In this document: piece after piece, positions 8,866-18,186 of the stretch
Layout: each line of letters starts with the position of its first letter
Numbering within the stretch: the first letter of the stretch is position 1
NCBI RefSeq assembly: GCF_965198575.1
Contig: NZ_OZ240671.1
Span: 3,224,001 to 3,288,000, forward strand
DNA length: 64,000 nucleotides
Direction: 5' to 3'
DNA from: Lichenicola sp965198575
GTDB lineage: Bacteria; Pseudomonadota; Alphaproteobacteria; Acetobacterales; Acetobacteraceae
The notes under the pieces: generated by a model
Databases searched by the model: none
The model's input: only the letters and a program-made list of their open reading frames with translations
Told to the model about the DNA's origin: nothing
Translations under genes and position numbers: made by a program

Positions 8866-8886
8866 CATCACGGCCAGGCTCGCTCG

Positions 8887-9411
8887 ATGATCCACTATCA
8901 GCTGCGGTGTGGCGACGGGCACGCGTTCGAAGGCTGGTTCAGGGATAGCGCCGCGTTCGATCTGCAGGCGGGCACCGGATTGCTGAGCTGCCCGGCCTGC
9001 GGCACCACCGAGGTCGGTCGCGGCCTGATGGCGCCGGCGGTGCGGACGCGTCGGGCTCGCGCACCTCAGGGGACGAAGGACGGGCCAGCGCCTACGCCAC
9101 AGGTGGCGGATGGAGGAGCGGCAGGCGCGCAGGCCTCGCCACCTGCGGAGTCCGGGACACGCGTGGCCGAGCAGAACAGCGTGCCGTTGCCGGACGAGCT
9201 TCGCGCGGTGCTGCAGAAGGTGCGTGCCCATGTCGAGCGCAACTGCGACGACGTCGGTGACCAATTTGCCGCCGAGGCGCTGCGCATGCATCGGGGCAAA
9301 GCTGCTATCCGCGGCATCTACGGCAATGCCAGCGAGACCGATCGCGAAACGCTCGCCGATGAGGGCGTCGACATCATGCAGATCCCCTGGCTCAAGCCGG
9401 CGGAAAGCTGA
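8887..9411 (+). CDS. DUF1178 family protein
   Basis: A 174-residue DUF1178 protein: N-terminal MIHYQLRCGDGHAFEGWFRD with a CPAC pair at about residues 37-40, suggestive of a small metal-binding ribbon, and the C-terminal block FAAEALRMHRGKAAIRGIYG...DEGVDIMQIPWLKP. A low-complexity Pro/Ala-rich insert lies between (about 60-95). Biochemical role unknown. It sits between grxC and a DUF2147 gene and ends 2 bp before the latter. Confidence 0.88.
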   Translation: MIHYQLRCGDGHAFEGWFRDSAAFDLQAGTGLLSCPACGTTEVGRGLMAPAVRTRRARAPQGTKDGPAPTPQVADGGAAGAQASPPAESGTRVAEQNSVPLPDELRAVLQKVRAHVERNCDDVGDQFAAEALRMHRGKAAIRGIYGNASETDRETLADEGVDIMQIPWLKPAES

Positions 9412-9413
9412 CC

Positions 9414-9878
9414 ATGCGTCGATCCGTTGCCGCTGCTGCCGGGCTGGCGCTCATGCTGGTCCCGCAGCTTCGTCTGGTGGCGCAGGCTCAGACCCGGACG
9501 GATCCGGCGACGCCGGTGCTGGGGCAGTGGCTGACCCAGGATTCCGACGGTGTGTTCCAGATCGCCCGTTGCGGCGACATGCTCTGCGGCTGGCTGGTGG
9601 GCATGCGCTATACCGGCAGCATGCCGCTGGATGTCTGGCACCGGCCGCAATGCAAGCTGGCGCTGCTGACGAAGTTCAGGCCTGCCGATGAACCCGGGCA
9701 CTGGGCGGGCAGCATCCTGGATCCGGATAACGGCCACAGCTACCAGGCCACGATCTGGTCACCGCAGCCGGACGTGCTGAAGCTGCGCGGGTATGTGTTG
9801 TTGCCGATGCTGGGCGAGACGCAGGGCTGGACCCGCTACCACGGCACCATCGGACCGGACTGCAAGCTCCCAGGCTGA
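9414..9878 (+). CDS. Secreted DUF2147 protein
   Basis: Exported 154-residue protein. A signal peptide is clear (RRSVAAAAGLALMLVPQLRL, cleavage probably after AQA near residue 26). The mature part has the DUF2147 pattern: LGQWLTQDSDGVFQIARCGDMLCGWLVGM, a Cys near CKLALLTKF, and GSILDPDNGHSYQATIW...LKLRGYVLLPMLGETQGWTR. The family adopts a lipocalin-like beta barrel in the periplasm; ligand unknown. Start ATG lies 2 bp after the DUF1178 stop, so the two are probably one transcript. Confidence 0.85.
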   Translation: MRRSVAAAAGLALMLVPQLRLVAQAQTRTDPATPVLGQWLTQDSDGVFQIARCGDMLCGWLVGMRYTGSMPLDVWHRPQCKLALLTKFRPADEPGHWAGSILDPDNGHSYQATIWSPQPDVLKLRGYVLLPMLGETQGWTRYHGTIGPDCKLPG

Positions 9879-9895
9879 CGGCCGGCTCCGCATCC

Positions 9896-10657
9896 TCAGA
9901 CCGCCAGCGCCACGATGTAGTTCACGCCGAGGCGGCGGCTCTCGCGCCATTCATGCAGACCTGCCGGGACCATGCCGGCGATGTCCATGGTCCGCAGCCC
10001 GGCGCGTGCGGCCAGCCCGGACAGCTCGGCCGGCGTGATGAACCTGTTCCAGTCATGGGTGCCGGCGGGCAGCAGCCGCAGCACGTACTCGGCGCCGATC
10101 TTGGCGGTGGCCAGCGACTGCCAGGTGCGGTTGAGCGTCGAGAGCACGATGATGCCGCCCGGCCGCAGAAGGCTGGCCAGCAGTGCGAGAAACGCCGCCG
10201 GATCGGTGACGTGCTCGATCACCTCGAGTGCGGTGATGGCGTCGAACTGCCGACCCTCGGCGACCAGCTCCTCGGCACTTGCCGCCCGGTACTCGAGCCG
10301 GCCGCCGCGGGCCTGCAGCGCGTCCGGCTCGAGCGCCGCATGCACCCGCGCCGCCGCAATTGCCTCTGCCGACGCATCGACACCCAGCACGTCGTAGCCC
10401 AGCCGGGCGAACGCCTCGCTTGCCAGCCCGGCGCCGCAGCCGAGATCGAGCAGCCGGATCGGGCCCTGGTTCCGCAGCGGGGCCAGCCTGGCGTGCGCCC
10501 AGCCGACGCGGAGCGGGTTCATGTCGTGCAGCGGCCGCATCGGTCCGCGTGGGTTCCACCAATCGGCGGCCAGGCGTCCGAAGCGGGCGATCTCGTCCGG
10601 CGAGACGGATGACTGCTTCGGTGCGTCTCGTTCCGGGGTCGTCTGGTCTGGTTGCAT
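9896..10657 (-). CDS. ubiG: UbiG ubiquinone O-methyltransferase
   Basis: Bifunctional 2-polyprenyl-6-hydroxyphenol methylase / 3-demethylubiquinol 3-O-methyltransferase, acting in two O-methylation steps of ubiquinone synthesis. The 253 residues show the UbiG N-terminal signature (FGRLAADWWNPRGPMRPLHDMNP), SAM motif I LLDLGCGAGLASEAFARLG, FDAITALEVIEHVTDP, and the characteristic HDWNRFITPAEL. Start ATG 10657 is preceded by GGAGG 8 nt upstream; in-frame sequence beyond it is not homologous. Convergent with the DUF2147 gene and divergent from lysC. Confidence 0.95.
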   Translation of the reverse strand: MQPDQTTPERDAPKQSSVSPDEIARFGRLAADWWNPRGPMRPLHDMNPLRVGWAHARLAPLRNQGPIRLLDLGCGAGLASEAFARLGYDVLGVDASAEAIAAARVHAALEPDALQARGGRLEYRAASAEELVAEGRQFDAITALEVIEHVTDPAAFLALLASLLRPGGIIVLSTLNRTWQSLATAKIGAEYVLRLLPAGTHDWNRFITPAELSGLAARAGLRTMDIAGMVPAGLHEWRESRRLGVNYIVALAV

Positions 10658-10778
10658 GTTGCTGCCTCCGCTCGAGGCAGCTATGTGAGCCGCCTGCCGC
10701 ATGCGGGCAATGTCGGCGTGATCACCGCCCCACCGGACGATGCCTGCCGCGCCCTGTCCGCCTGGAGACGATCCGCTG

Positions 10779-12002
10779 ATGGCTCGCATCGTGATGAAGT
10801 TCGGCGGCACCTCGGTGGCCGACCTCGATCGCATCCGGTCGGTGGCCCTCAGGGTGAAGCGCCAGGTCGAGGCCGGCGACGAGGTCGCGGTGGTGGTGTC
10901 GGCGATGTCCGGCATCACCAACCAGCTGGTGGGCTACTGCCAATCGCTGTCGCCGCTGCACGATGCGCGGGAATATGATGCGGTGGTGGCGACCGGCGAG
11001 CAGGTGACCAGCGGCCTGCTGGCGATCGCGCTGCAGGCGGTTGGCGTGGATGCACGCTCCTGGCAGGGCTGGCAGATCGTGCTCCGGACCGACGGCGCGC
11101 ACGGCAAGGCGCGGATCCAGGCGGTCGAGGGCGAGCAGCTGATCGCCCGGATGCAATCGGGCCAGGTTCCGGTGGTGGCCGGGTTCCAGGGGCTGGGGCC
11201 GGACAATCGCGTCACCACGCTCGGCCGCGGCGGGTCCGACACCTCGGCGGTGGCGCTGGCGGCGGCACTGAAGGCCGACCGCTGCGACATCTATACCGAT
11301 GTCGACGGGGTGTACACGACCGACCCGCGGATCGTCCCGAAGGCGCGGCGGCTCGACAAGATCACCTACGAAGAGATGCTGGAACTGGCGTCGGTGGGTG
11401 CCAAGGTGTTGCAGACCCGCTCGGTCGAGCTGGCGATGAAGGAGCGGGTCCGGGTCCAGGTGCTGTCGAGCTTCGGCGACGGCATGCTGCCCGGCACGCT
11501 GGTGGTGGACGAGGACGAGATCGTGGAACAGGAAATTGTCGCCGGCATCGCCTACTCGCGCGACGAGGCCAAGATCACCGTGCGCAAGGTCCCGGACCGC
11601 CCGGGCGTGGCGGCGGCGGTGTTCTGGCCGCTGTCGGAGGCGCACGTGAACGTCGACATGATCGTGCAGAGCACCGGCGCCGACGGCACCACCGACATGA
11701 CCTTCACGGTCGGCCGCTCGGACCTCGCTTTGGCGATCCAGGTGCTCCAGGCGGCGCATGGCGACATCCAGTACGGCGAGATGCTGACCGATGCGGACGT
11801 GGCCAAGATCAGCGTTGTCGGCGTCGGCATGCGCAGCCACGCCGGTGTCGCCAGCACGATGTTCCGCACCCTGTCGGAGCGCTCGATCAACATCCAGGTG
11901 ATCTCCACCAGCGAGATCAAGGTCAGTGTGTTGATCGCCGCCGAATATACCGAGCTTGCGGTCCGGGCCCTGCATAGTGCGTATGGCCTCGATGTCGCCT
12001 GA
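10779..12002 (+). CDS. lysC: Aspartate kinase
   Basis: Phosphorylates L-aspartate, the committed step for lysine, threonine, methionine and isoleucine. The 407-residue protein has the catalytic signature KFGGTS at 7-12, GRGGSDTSAVALA in the kinase domain and DVDGVYTTDPRI. The C-terminal third carries two ACT domains (about 265-407), which normally mediate feedback control by lysine or threonine. Start ATG 10779 has GGAGA about 10 nt upstream; an in-frame start at 10740 adds residues with no family similarity. The next gene overlaps or abuts the stop. Confidence 0.96.
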   Translation: MARIVMKFGGTSVADLDRIRSVALRVKRQVEAGDEVAVVVSAMSGITNQLVGYCQSLSPLHDAREYDAVVATGEQVTSGLLAIALQAVGVDARSWQGWQIVLRTDGAHGKARIQAVEGEQLIARMQSGQVPVVAGFQGLGPDNRVTTLGRGGSDTSAVALAAALKADRCDIYTDVDGVYTTDPRIVPKARRLDKITYEEMLELASVGAKVLQTRSVELAMKERVRVQVLSSFGDGMLPGTLVVDEDEIVEQEIVAGIAYSRDEAKITVRKVPDRPGVAAAVFWPLSEAHVNVDMIVQSTGADGTTDMTFTVGRSDLALAIQVLQAAHGDIQYGEMLTDADVAKISVVGVGMRSHAGVASTMFRTLSERSINIQVISTSEIKVSVLIAAEYTELAVRALHSAYGLDVA

Positions 12003-13125
12003 TCCCGCGTCCGCCCAACTTATCGAGCCCGAAATGATGTCAGCTTCGGTCATGCCAGCCCCCGAAATGCCTGCGTCGGTCCCCATGGTCGATCCCGAAT
12101 ACCAGGCCGCGAGGCAACAGCTCGACCGGCTGTGGGCACGTGGCACGGCCTTCCTCGGCAGCCAGGTGGCGATCATGGGGGGTGCCATGAGCTGGGTCAG
12201 CGAGCGCCACCTGGTGTCGGCGATCTCCAATGCCGGCGGCTTCGGGGTGATCGCCTGCGGTGCGATGAGCCCGGCGCTGCTCGAGGCCGAGATCGCCGCC
12301 ACCCAGGCGCGCACCGACAAGCCGTTCGGTGTCAACCTCATCACCATGCACCCGAAGCTCGACGACCTGATCGGCGTGTGTGTCGCGGCCAAGGTCGGGC
12401 ATGTGGTGCTGGCCGGCGGCGTGCCGTCCGGTGGGGCGATGCGGGCGATCAAGGATGGCGGCGCCAAGGTGATCGGCTTCGCGCCGGCCCTGGTGCTCGG
12501 CAAGCGGCTGATGAAGCTCGGCGCCGACGCGCTGATCATCGAGGGCTCGGAGGCGGGCGGCCATATCGGTCCGGTCTCGCTGACCGTGCTGGCGCAGGAG
12601 ATCCTGCCCAATCTGCGCGAGCTGCCGGTGTTCGTGGCAGGCGGGCTCGGGCGCGGCGACGCGATCCTGGGGATGCTGGAGATGGGAGCGGCCGGCGCGC
12701 AGCTCGGCACCCGGTTCGCGGCCTCGACCGAGAGCATCGCGCATGACCGGTTCAAGCAGGCCTTCGTGCGCGCCTCGGCGCGTGACGCATTGCCGTCGGT
12801 GCAGCTCGACGAGCGCTTCCCGGTGATCCCGGTGCGCGGGCTGGTCAATGACGGCACCAGGCGGTTCCTGGTGCACCAGGCAGAGACGCTGCGGCGGTTC
12901 CAGTCGGGCGAGCTGACCAAGGAGGCCGCACAGCTCGACATCGAGCATTTCTGGGCCGGATCGCTCAGGCGCGCGGTGGTCGATGGCGACATCGAGGGTG
13001 GCTCGGTCATGGCCGGGCAGTCGGTCGGCATGGTGACGCGGGTGCAGCCGACCGCCGAGATCCTCGACGAGCTGGTGGAGCAGGCGGTGCGGGCGCTCAT
13101 GTTGCGCAATCCGCTGCCGGCTTGA
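11992..13125 (+). CDS. NAD(P)H-dependent flavin oxidoreductase / nitronate monooxygenase family
   Basis: FMN-dependent TIM-barrel enzyme of the 2-nitropropane dioxygenase family. Seen: GGAMSWVSERHLVSAISNAG near the N terminus, GVNLITMHP, the phosphate-binding GSEAGGHIGPV, FVAGGLGRGDAILGML, and GAAGAQLGTRF. Family members oxidise alkyl nitronates or act as enoyl reductases; the specific substrate here is unknown. The start is uncertain: ATGs at 11983, 11992, 12034 and 12088 are in frame and none has a clear ribosome-binding site. 11992 overlaps lysC by 11 nt, which would couple translation. The homologous region begins at about 12094 (DPEYQAARQQLDRLWARGT). Confidence 0.85.
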   Translation: MSPDPASAQLIEPEMMSASVMPAPEMPASVPMVDPEYQAARQQLDRLWARGTAFLGSQVAIMGGAMSWVSERHLVSAISNAGGFGVIACGAMSPALLEAEIAATQARTDKPFGVNLITMHPKLDDLIGVCVAAKVGHVVLAGGVPSGGAMRAIKDGGAKVIGFAPALVLGKRLMKLGADALIIEGSEAGGHIGPVSLTVLAQEILPNLRELPVFVAGGLGRGDAILGMLEMGAAGAQLGTRFAASTESIAHDRFKQAFVRASARDALPSVQLDERFPVIPVRGLVNDGTRRFLVHQAETLRRFQSGELTKEAAQLDIEHFWAGSLRRAVVDGDIEGGSVMAGQSVGMVTRVQPTAEILDELVEQAVRALMLRNPLPA

Positions 13126-13201
13126 GCCTCATCGTCTCCGGCAGCCGGGCAGTGGCCCGGCGGGCATCATGCTGTAGGGTCTCGCCAACCGAGGCGACAC
13201 G

Positions 13202-14392
13202 ATGAGCACCACAGAGCAACCCGAGCAGGTCCGGACCGTCACCGCCGATACCTCGATGCTGCCGGTCGGTGCGGCGTTGCGGGTCAAGCGCGAGCAGCTC
13301 GGCTGGACGCTGCCGGACGTGGCTGCCTGGCTGCGGATCAAGCTGTCCTACCTGGAGGCGCTGGAAAGCGGGCAGGTCGCCAAGCTGCCCGGCAACACCT
13401 ACGCTCTGGGCTTCCTGCGCGCCTACGCGGGTGCCCTGGGACTCGACGCCGACGACATCTCGCGGCGCTTCCGGCACGAGACCAAGGACATCAACCGCAA
13501 GCCCGAACTGGCCTTCCCGGCGCCGGTTCCGGAGCGTGGCGTACCGGCGGGGGCGGTGGTGCTGCTCGGCGTGTTGCTGGTGGGCGGCGCCTATGTCGCC
13601 TGGTACGAGTTCACCGGTCACGAGCGCCTGCTCTCGCACCCGGTGCCTGCGGTGCCGGCCGCGTTGGTGCCGTATGCCGGGGGGCGTGTACCGGCAACCT
13701 CGCCGCAGGTGGCGACGGTGATGCCGGCACCTGGCCAGGTTCCCTCGGCACTGCCGCCACCGCCCGCAGCCGTCCTCCCGGAAACCGCCGCCGGTCCGGC
13801 AGCATCTGCAGCTGCGCCGGCTGCGCCGGCTGCGTCGGCTGCGTCGGTCGGAGCGGGCGCGGCACCGACTGCTGCCTCGACCGCTGCATCCTCCACCGCA
13901 ACCGCCCCGCCGGCTTCCGGCCCGGGGATTCCTGCGACCGCTGCCGCCGTGGGGCCGGCTGCCGCATCGGCCGGTCCTGCGGCTGCCGCGTCCAACGCGC
14001 CATCTGCCACGGCTGCATCCGGACCGGTCGCGGCGCCGGGACAGATCACGCTCAAGGCGTCGGCGACCTGCTGGGTGCAGGTTCGCCAGGTTGGCGGCAA
14101 GGTGATCTACGACCACGTGCTCGGCGCCGGCGACAGCTGGGTGGTGCCGGCCGACTCCGCGGCACTCACCCTGACCACGGGCAATGCCGGCGGCCTGACG
14201 CTGACCGCCGACGGCGTGACTTCTCCCGTTCTCGGTCGCAACGGCGCGGTCCGGCGCAACATCCCGCTCGATGCCGCATCGATCCGTAACGGCTCCATCG
14301 CGGCACCCCCGGCCGCCGGCGATCCCGGCTCCACCACGTCCGGTCCGGGCAGTCATCCCAGGCAATCCGAGCCGACTCCGCCCGCCGACTAG
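13202..14392 (+). CDS. RodZ-like HTH membrane protein with C-terminal DUF4115
   Basis: Bitopic inner-membrane protein of 396 residues. An N-terminal XRE/HTH_25 domain (about 20-90: LRVKREQLGWTLPDVAAWLRI, YLEALESG, YALGFLRAYAGALGLD) faces the cytoplasm. A single transmembrane segment lies at about 118-137 (AGAVVLLGVLLVGGAYVAWY). A long periplasmic linker of Ala/Pro (about 150-280) and a DUF4115 beta domain (ITLKASATCWVQVR to about residue 370) follow. This architecture is that of RodZ, which links MreB to the elongasome, but the proteobacterial annotation is by similarity only. It precedes ispG, a linkage common in alphaproteobacteria. Confidence 0.85.
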   Translation: MSTTEQPEQVRTVTADTSMLPVGAALRVKREQLGWTLPDVAAWLRIKLSYLEALESGQVAKLPGNTYALGFLRAYAGALGLDADDISRRFRHETKDINRKPELAFPAPVPERGVPAGAVVLLGVLLVGGAYVAWYEFTGHERLLSHPVPAVPAALVPYAGGRVPATSPQVATVMPAPGQVPSALPPPPAAVLPETAAGPAASAAAPAAPAASAASVGAGAAPTAASTAASSTATAPPASGPGIPATAAAVGPAAASAGPAAAASNAPSATAASGPVAAPGQITLKASATCWVQVRQVGGKVIYDHVLGAGDSWVVPADSAALTLTTGNAGGLTLTADGVTSPVLGRNGAVRRNIPLDAASIRNGSIAAPPAAGDPGSTTSGPGSHPRQSEPTPPAD

Positions 14393-14647
14393 GCCGCCAC
14401 TCTTGCATCACCGGTCCGATTGCTTGCCGGGGGCCGCAGGACCGACCATGTCACGGGGGCCACATGACCGGCCCGGAATGCCGCAATGCGGTGCCGGCCC
14501 TGGCCAATTCCGCCCGATCCTGGCAGGAAGCGGGCTCGTGCACGGTGCCTTGGTCGCCGACGCCGTGCAGTACCGGGCATTGTCGTCATCGCCGACGGCA
14601 GCCAGCCGGCACGCACGGTCGCGGCGCCACGCAGGGGAACAGACCAG

Positions 14648-15820
14648 ATGAGCTACCGTCCCTACCAGCAGATCGAACGCCGCAAGTCGCGCCAGATCCA
14701 TGTCGGGCGGGTGCCGGTCGGCGGCGACGCGCCGATCAGCGTGCAGACCATGACCAACACGCTGACCACCGACGCCAAGGCCACCATCGAGCAGATCCGC
14801 CTGTCCGAGATCGCCGGCGTCGATATCGTCAGGGTGTCGTGCCCGGATGAGGAGAGCACCGCCGCACTCGCCGAGATCGTGCGCGAGGTGAACGTGCCGA
14901 TCGTCGCGGACATCCATTTCCACTACAAGCGCGCCATCGAGGCCGCCCGTGCGGGTGCCGCCTGCCTGCGCATCAATCCGGGCAATATCGGCAGCCCCGA
15001 GCGGGTGCGCGAAGTGGTGAATGCGGCCAAGGACCATGGCTGCTCGATCCGCATCGGCGTCAATGCCGGGTCGCTGGAGCGGCATCTGCTGGAGAAGTAC
15101 GGCGAGCCGAACCCCGAGGCGCTGGTCGAGAGCGCGCTCGAGCACGCCAAGATCCTGCAGGACCACGACTTCCACGAGTTCAAGATCAGCGTGAAGGCGT
15201 CCGACGTGTTCATGGCGGTCGCCGCCTACCAGCAGCTTGCCGACGTCTGCGACCACCCGCTGCATATCGGCATCACCGAGGCGGGCGGGAAGCGCGCCGG
15301 CACCGTGAAGAGCGCGATCGGGCTCGGCAACCTGCTCTGGGCCGGCATCGGCGACACCCTGCGCGTCTCGCTGTCGGCGGAACCGGCGGAGGAGGTCCAT
15401 GTCGGCTGGGACATCCTGAAGTCGCTCGGCATCCGGCATCGCGGCGTGAAGATCATCTCGTGCCCGTCATGTGCGCGGCAGGGCTTCAACGTGATCCAGA
15501 CGGTGGCGACGCTCGAGGAGCGGCTGGCGCATATCGAGACCCCGCTGACGTTGTCGATCATCGGCTGCGTGGTGAACGGGCCCGGCGAGGCGCTGATGAC
15601 CGATATCGGCGTCACCGGCGGCGGGTCGGGGCGGCACATGGTGTATGCGGCCGGCAAGCAGGACCACACCATGCCGGCGATCGACATGGTCGAGCACATC
15701 GTCGAGCTGGTGACCGCAAAGGCCGAGCTGCTGCAGGCCGAGATCGACGCCACCAGGGCGCGCGAGGCCGCGGATGCGTCCCGCCTGCTGACCGCCACCG
15801 CCGTGCAGGCGGCGGAATAG
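14648..15820 (+). CDS. ispG: IspG (GcpE) 4-hydroxy-3-methylbut-2-en-1-yl diphosphate synthase
   Basis: Converts MEcPP to HMBPP in the MEP isoprenoid pathway using a 4Fe-4S cluster. Cluster ligands are visible: C272 and C275 (SCPSC), C307 and E314 in GCVVNGPGE. The N-terminal part has the (P)VGGDAPISVQTMTNT signature. The 390-residue length fits the short bacterial form. ATG 14648 has an AGGGGA about 10 nt upstream; a longer in-frame extension to 14486 has no homology. A 255-bp gap to the RodZ-like gene could hold its promoter; I see no gene there. hisS follows 19 bp downstream. Confidence 0.96.
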   Translation: MSYRPYQQIERRKSRQIHVGRVPVGGDAPISVQTMTNTLTTDAKATIEQIRLSEIAGVDIVRVSCPDEESTAALAEIVREVNVPIVADIHFHYKRAIEAARAGAACLRINPGNIGSPERVREVVNAAKDHGCSIRIGVNAGSLERHLLEKYGEPNPEALVESALEHAKILQDHDFHEFKISVKASDVFMAVAAYQQLADVCDHPLHIGITEAGGKRAGTVKSAIGLGNLLWAGIGDTLRVSLSAEPAEEVHVGWDILKSLGIRHRGVKIISCPSCARQGFNVIQTVATLEERLAHIETPLTLSIIGCVVNGPGEALMTDIGVTGGGSGRHMVYAAGKQDHTMPAIDMVEHIVELVTAKAELLQAEIDATRAREAADASRLLTATAVQAAE

Positions 15821-15839
15821 CAAGCAGGCAGTTACTCCA

Positions 15840-17090
15840 TTGGACGCTCTGCAACCGGTCCGCGGCACCCGCGACCTCGTCGGCGAGGATCAGCGTCGCC
15901 ACTCCCATGTCGTCGACACGGCGCGCCGGGTCGCTGGGCTGTACGGCTTCGACGAGTGGAGTACGCCGATCTTCGAGGACACCCGGGTGTTCTCGCGCAG
16001 CCTCGGCGAGACCTCCGACGTGGTGTCGAAGGAGATGTACAGCTTCACCGATCGCGGCGGCGACGGCATCACGCTCCGCCCCGAGGGCACGGCGGGGGTG
16101 TGCCGCGCCCTGGTCAGCAACGGGCTGACCCAGTCGCTGCCGCAGAAGGTGTTCTATGCCGGGCCGATGTTCCGCTACGAGCGGCCGCAGAAGGGGCGCT
16201 ACCGGCAGTTCCACCAGATCGGCGCCGAGCTGATCGGGCCGGGCGAGCCGCTCGCCGATGCGGAAGCGATCACGCTGGGGCGCGACATCCTGCGGGCGCT
16301 GGGCATCGAGGGCCAGACGGTGCTGGAGCTGAACACGCTCGGCGATCCGGAGAGCCGGGACGCGTGGCGGCAGGCGCTGATCGGCTATTTCGGCGAGATG
16401 CGCGAGCAGTTGTCCGAGGACAGCCGGGCCAGGCTGGAGCGCAACCCGCTGCGCATCCTGGACAGCAAGTCGCCCTCCGACCAGGCGCTGGTGGCCGACG
16501 CGCCGATGATCGAGGCGTTCCTGACACCGGCGGCGCGTGCGTTCTGGGACGGTCTGCGGAGCGCGCTCGACAGTTTCGGCGTGGCGTTCCGGGAGAACCC
16601 GCGCATCGTGCGGGGGCTCGACTATTACAGCCACACGGCGTTCGAGTTCGTGACCGATCAGCTTGGGGCGCAAGGCACCGTGCTGGCCGGCGGTCGCTAC
16701 GACGGGCTGGTCGCCGACATGGGCGGTCCGCCGACGCCGGCAATCGGATGGGCTGCCGGCATCGAGCGGCTGGCGATGCTGGTCGAGGGCGCGCCGGCGG
16801 TGCCCGTGCCGGTTGCCGTGGTGCCGGTCGGCGAGGCCGTGCTGCCGGTCGCCGTGAAGCTGTTGCAGGCGCTGCGGCAGGGGGGCGTGCGGGCGGAAAT
16901 GGCCTATCGCGGCAACCTGAAGCGCCGGATGGAGCGGGCGAACCGGATCGGCGCCGGGTTCGCGGTGATCCTCGGGGATGCGGAGGTCGAGCGCGGCGTT
17001 GTCCAGCTGAAGGATCTCGGCGGCGGGGGCCAGGAGGAAGTGGCGCTCGACGAGGTTGCCACGCGCGTGGCCTTCCTGCTGACGCGCTAG
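15840..17090 (+). CDS. hisS: Histidyl-tRNA synthetase (TTG start)
   Basis: Charges tRNA-His with histidine. The 416-residue class II synthetase has motif 1 near FDEWSTPIFEDTRVFSRSLGE, motif 2 MFRYERPQKGRYRQFHQIG, the histidine-A motif RGLDYYSHTAFEF, and motif 3 GGRYDGLVADMGGPPTPAIGWAAGIERL. The family N terminus (QPVRGTRDL) begins immediately after a TTG at 15840; there is no in-frame ATG or GTG near it, so a TTG start is required. It lies 19 bp after ispG and 10 bp before prfA, consistent with one operon. Confidence 0.95.
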   Translation: MDALQPVRGTRDLVGEDQRRHSHVVDTARRVAGLYGFDEWSTPIFEDTRVFSRSLGETSDVVSKEMYSFTDRGGDGITLRPEGTAGVCRALVSNGLTQSLPQKVFYAGPMFRYERPQKGRYRQFHQIGAELIGPGEPLADAEAITLGRDILRALGIEGQTVLELNTLGDPESRDAWRQALIGYFGEMREQLSEDSRARLERNPLRILDSKSPSDQALVADAPMIEAFLTPAARAFWDGLRSALDSFGVAFRENPRIVRGLDYYSHTAFEFVTDQLGAQGTVLAGGRYDGLVADMGGPPTPAIGWAAGIERLAMLVEGAPAVPVPVAVVPVGEAVLPVAVKLLQALRQGGVRAEMAYRGNLKRRMERANRIGAGFAVILGDAEVERGVVQLKDLGGGGQEEVALDEVATRVAFLLTR

Positions 17091-17100
17091 AGTTACGGCC

Positions 17101-18156
17101 ATGAGTTTCGAAGACAGGCTCGACCGCATCGTCGGTCGCTCCGACGAGCTGCAGAACATGCTGTCCGGCACCCTCTCGGGCGAGGCCTTCAACAAGGCGT
17201 CGCGCGAGTTCGCCGAGCTGGGATCGCTGGTCGAGCGCATCGGGGCGCTGCGCCAGGCCGAGCAGGAGGCCCGCGACGCGGAAGCCATGCTCGCCGATCC
17301 GGACATGCGCGAACTGGCGCTGAGCGAGCTCGACGGCCTGCGCGAGCGGCTGCCCGGCCTGCGTCACGAGATCCGGCTGGCGCTGCTGCCGAAGGACGAG
17401 GCCGACGCCCGCAGCGCCATCCTGGAAATCCGGCCGGCCGCCGGTGGCGACGAGGCCGGGTTGTTCGCGGCGGAATTGTTCGAGGCGTATCGGCGGTTCT
17501 CCGATTTGCATGGCTGGAAGTTCGAGGTGCTCGAATTCGACGAGAGCGAACTCGGCGGACTGCGCGGCGCGATCGCCAACATCAACGGCCGCGACGTGTT
17601 CGCCCGGCTGAAATACGAGTCCGGCGTGCACCGGGTCCAGCGGGTGCCGACCACCGAGACGCAGGGCCGCATCCACACCTCGACGGTCACCGTCGCGGTG
17701 CTGCCGGAGGCGGAGGAGGTCGACGTGCAGGTGAACGAGAGCGACCTGCGCATCGACGTCTATCGCGCGTCGGGAGCCGGTGGCCAGCACGTCAACAAGA
17801 CCGAAAGTGCCGTGCGGATCACGCATCTTCCGACCGGCGTGGTGGTGGCGATGCAGGAGGAGCGCAGCCAGCACAAGAACCGCGCCAAGGCGATGAAGAT
17901 CCTGCGCGCCAAGCTGTACGAGGCGCAGCGGGCGCAGCTGCACACCACCCGTGCCGCCGACCGCAAGAGCCAGGTCGGCACCGGCGATCGCAGCGAGCGC
18001 ATCCGCACCTATAATTTCCCGCAAGGCCGGGTGTCGGACCACCGGATCAACCTGACGCTGTATAAGATCGACCGCGTCATGCAGGGCGAGTTCGACGAGT
18101 TCGTCGATGCGCTCACCTCCGAGGAACAGGCCGCGCGCCTGGCCCAGGAGGAATAG
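17101..18156 (+). CDS. prfA: Peptide chain release factor 1
   Basis: Recognises UAA and UAG stop codons and triggers peptide release. The universal GGQ motif is at 227-229 (GAGGQHVNKTESAVR). The RF1-type stop-codon recognition tripeptide is PTT at 183-185 (a PxT form, not the RF2 SPF). The 351-residue length is normal. The Gln of GGQ is the expected substrate of PrmC, whose gene in many bacteria directly follows prfA; here prmC lies 2.4 kb downstream after three intervening genes. Confidence 0.97.
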   Translation: MSFEDRLDRIVGRSDELQNMLSGTLSGEAFNKASREFAELGSLVERIGALRQAEQEARDAEAMLADPDMRELALSELDGLRERLPGLRHEIRLALLPKDEADARSAILEIRPAAGGDEAGLFAAELFEAYRRFSDLHGWKFEVLEFDESELGGLRGAIANINGRDVFARLKYESGVHRVQRVPTTETQGRIHTSTVTVAVLPEAEEVDVQVNESDLRIDVYRASGAGGQHVNKTESAVRITHLPTGVVVAMQEERSQHKNRAKAMKILRAKLYEAQRAQLHTTRAADRKSQVGTGDRSERIRTYNFPQGRVSDHRINLTLYKIDRVMQGEFDEFVDALTSEEQAARLAQEE

Positions 18157-18186
18157 CCTCCGGAACAGGGTGCGGGCGAACCGGTC

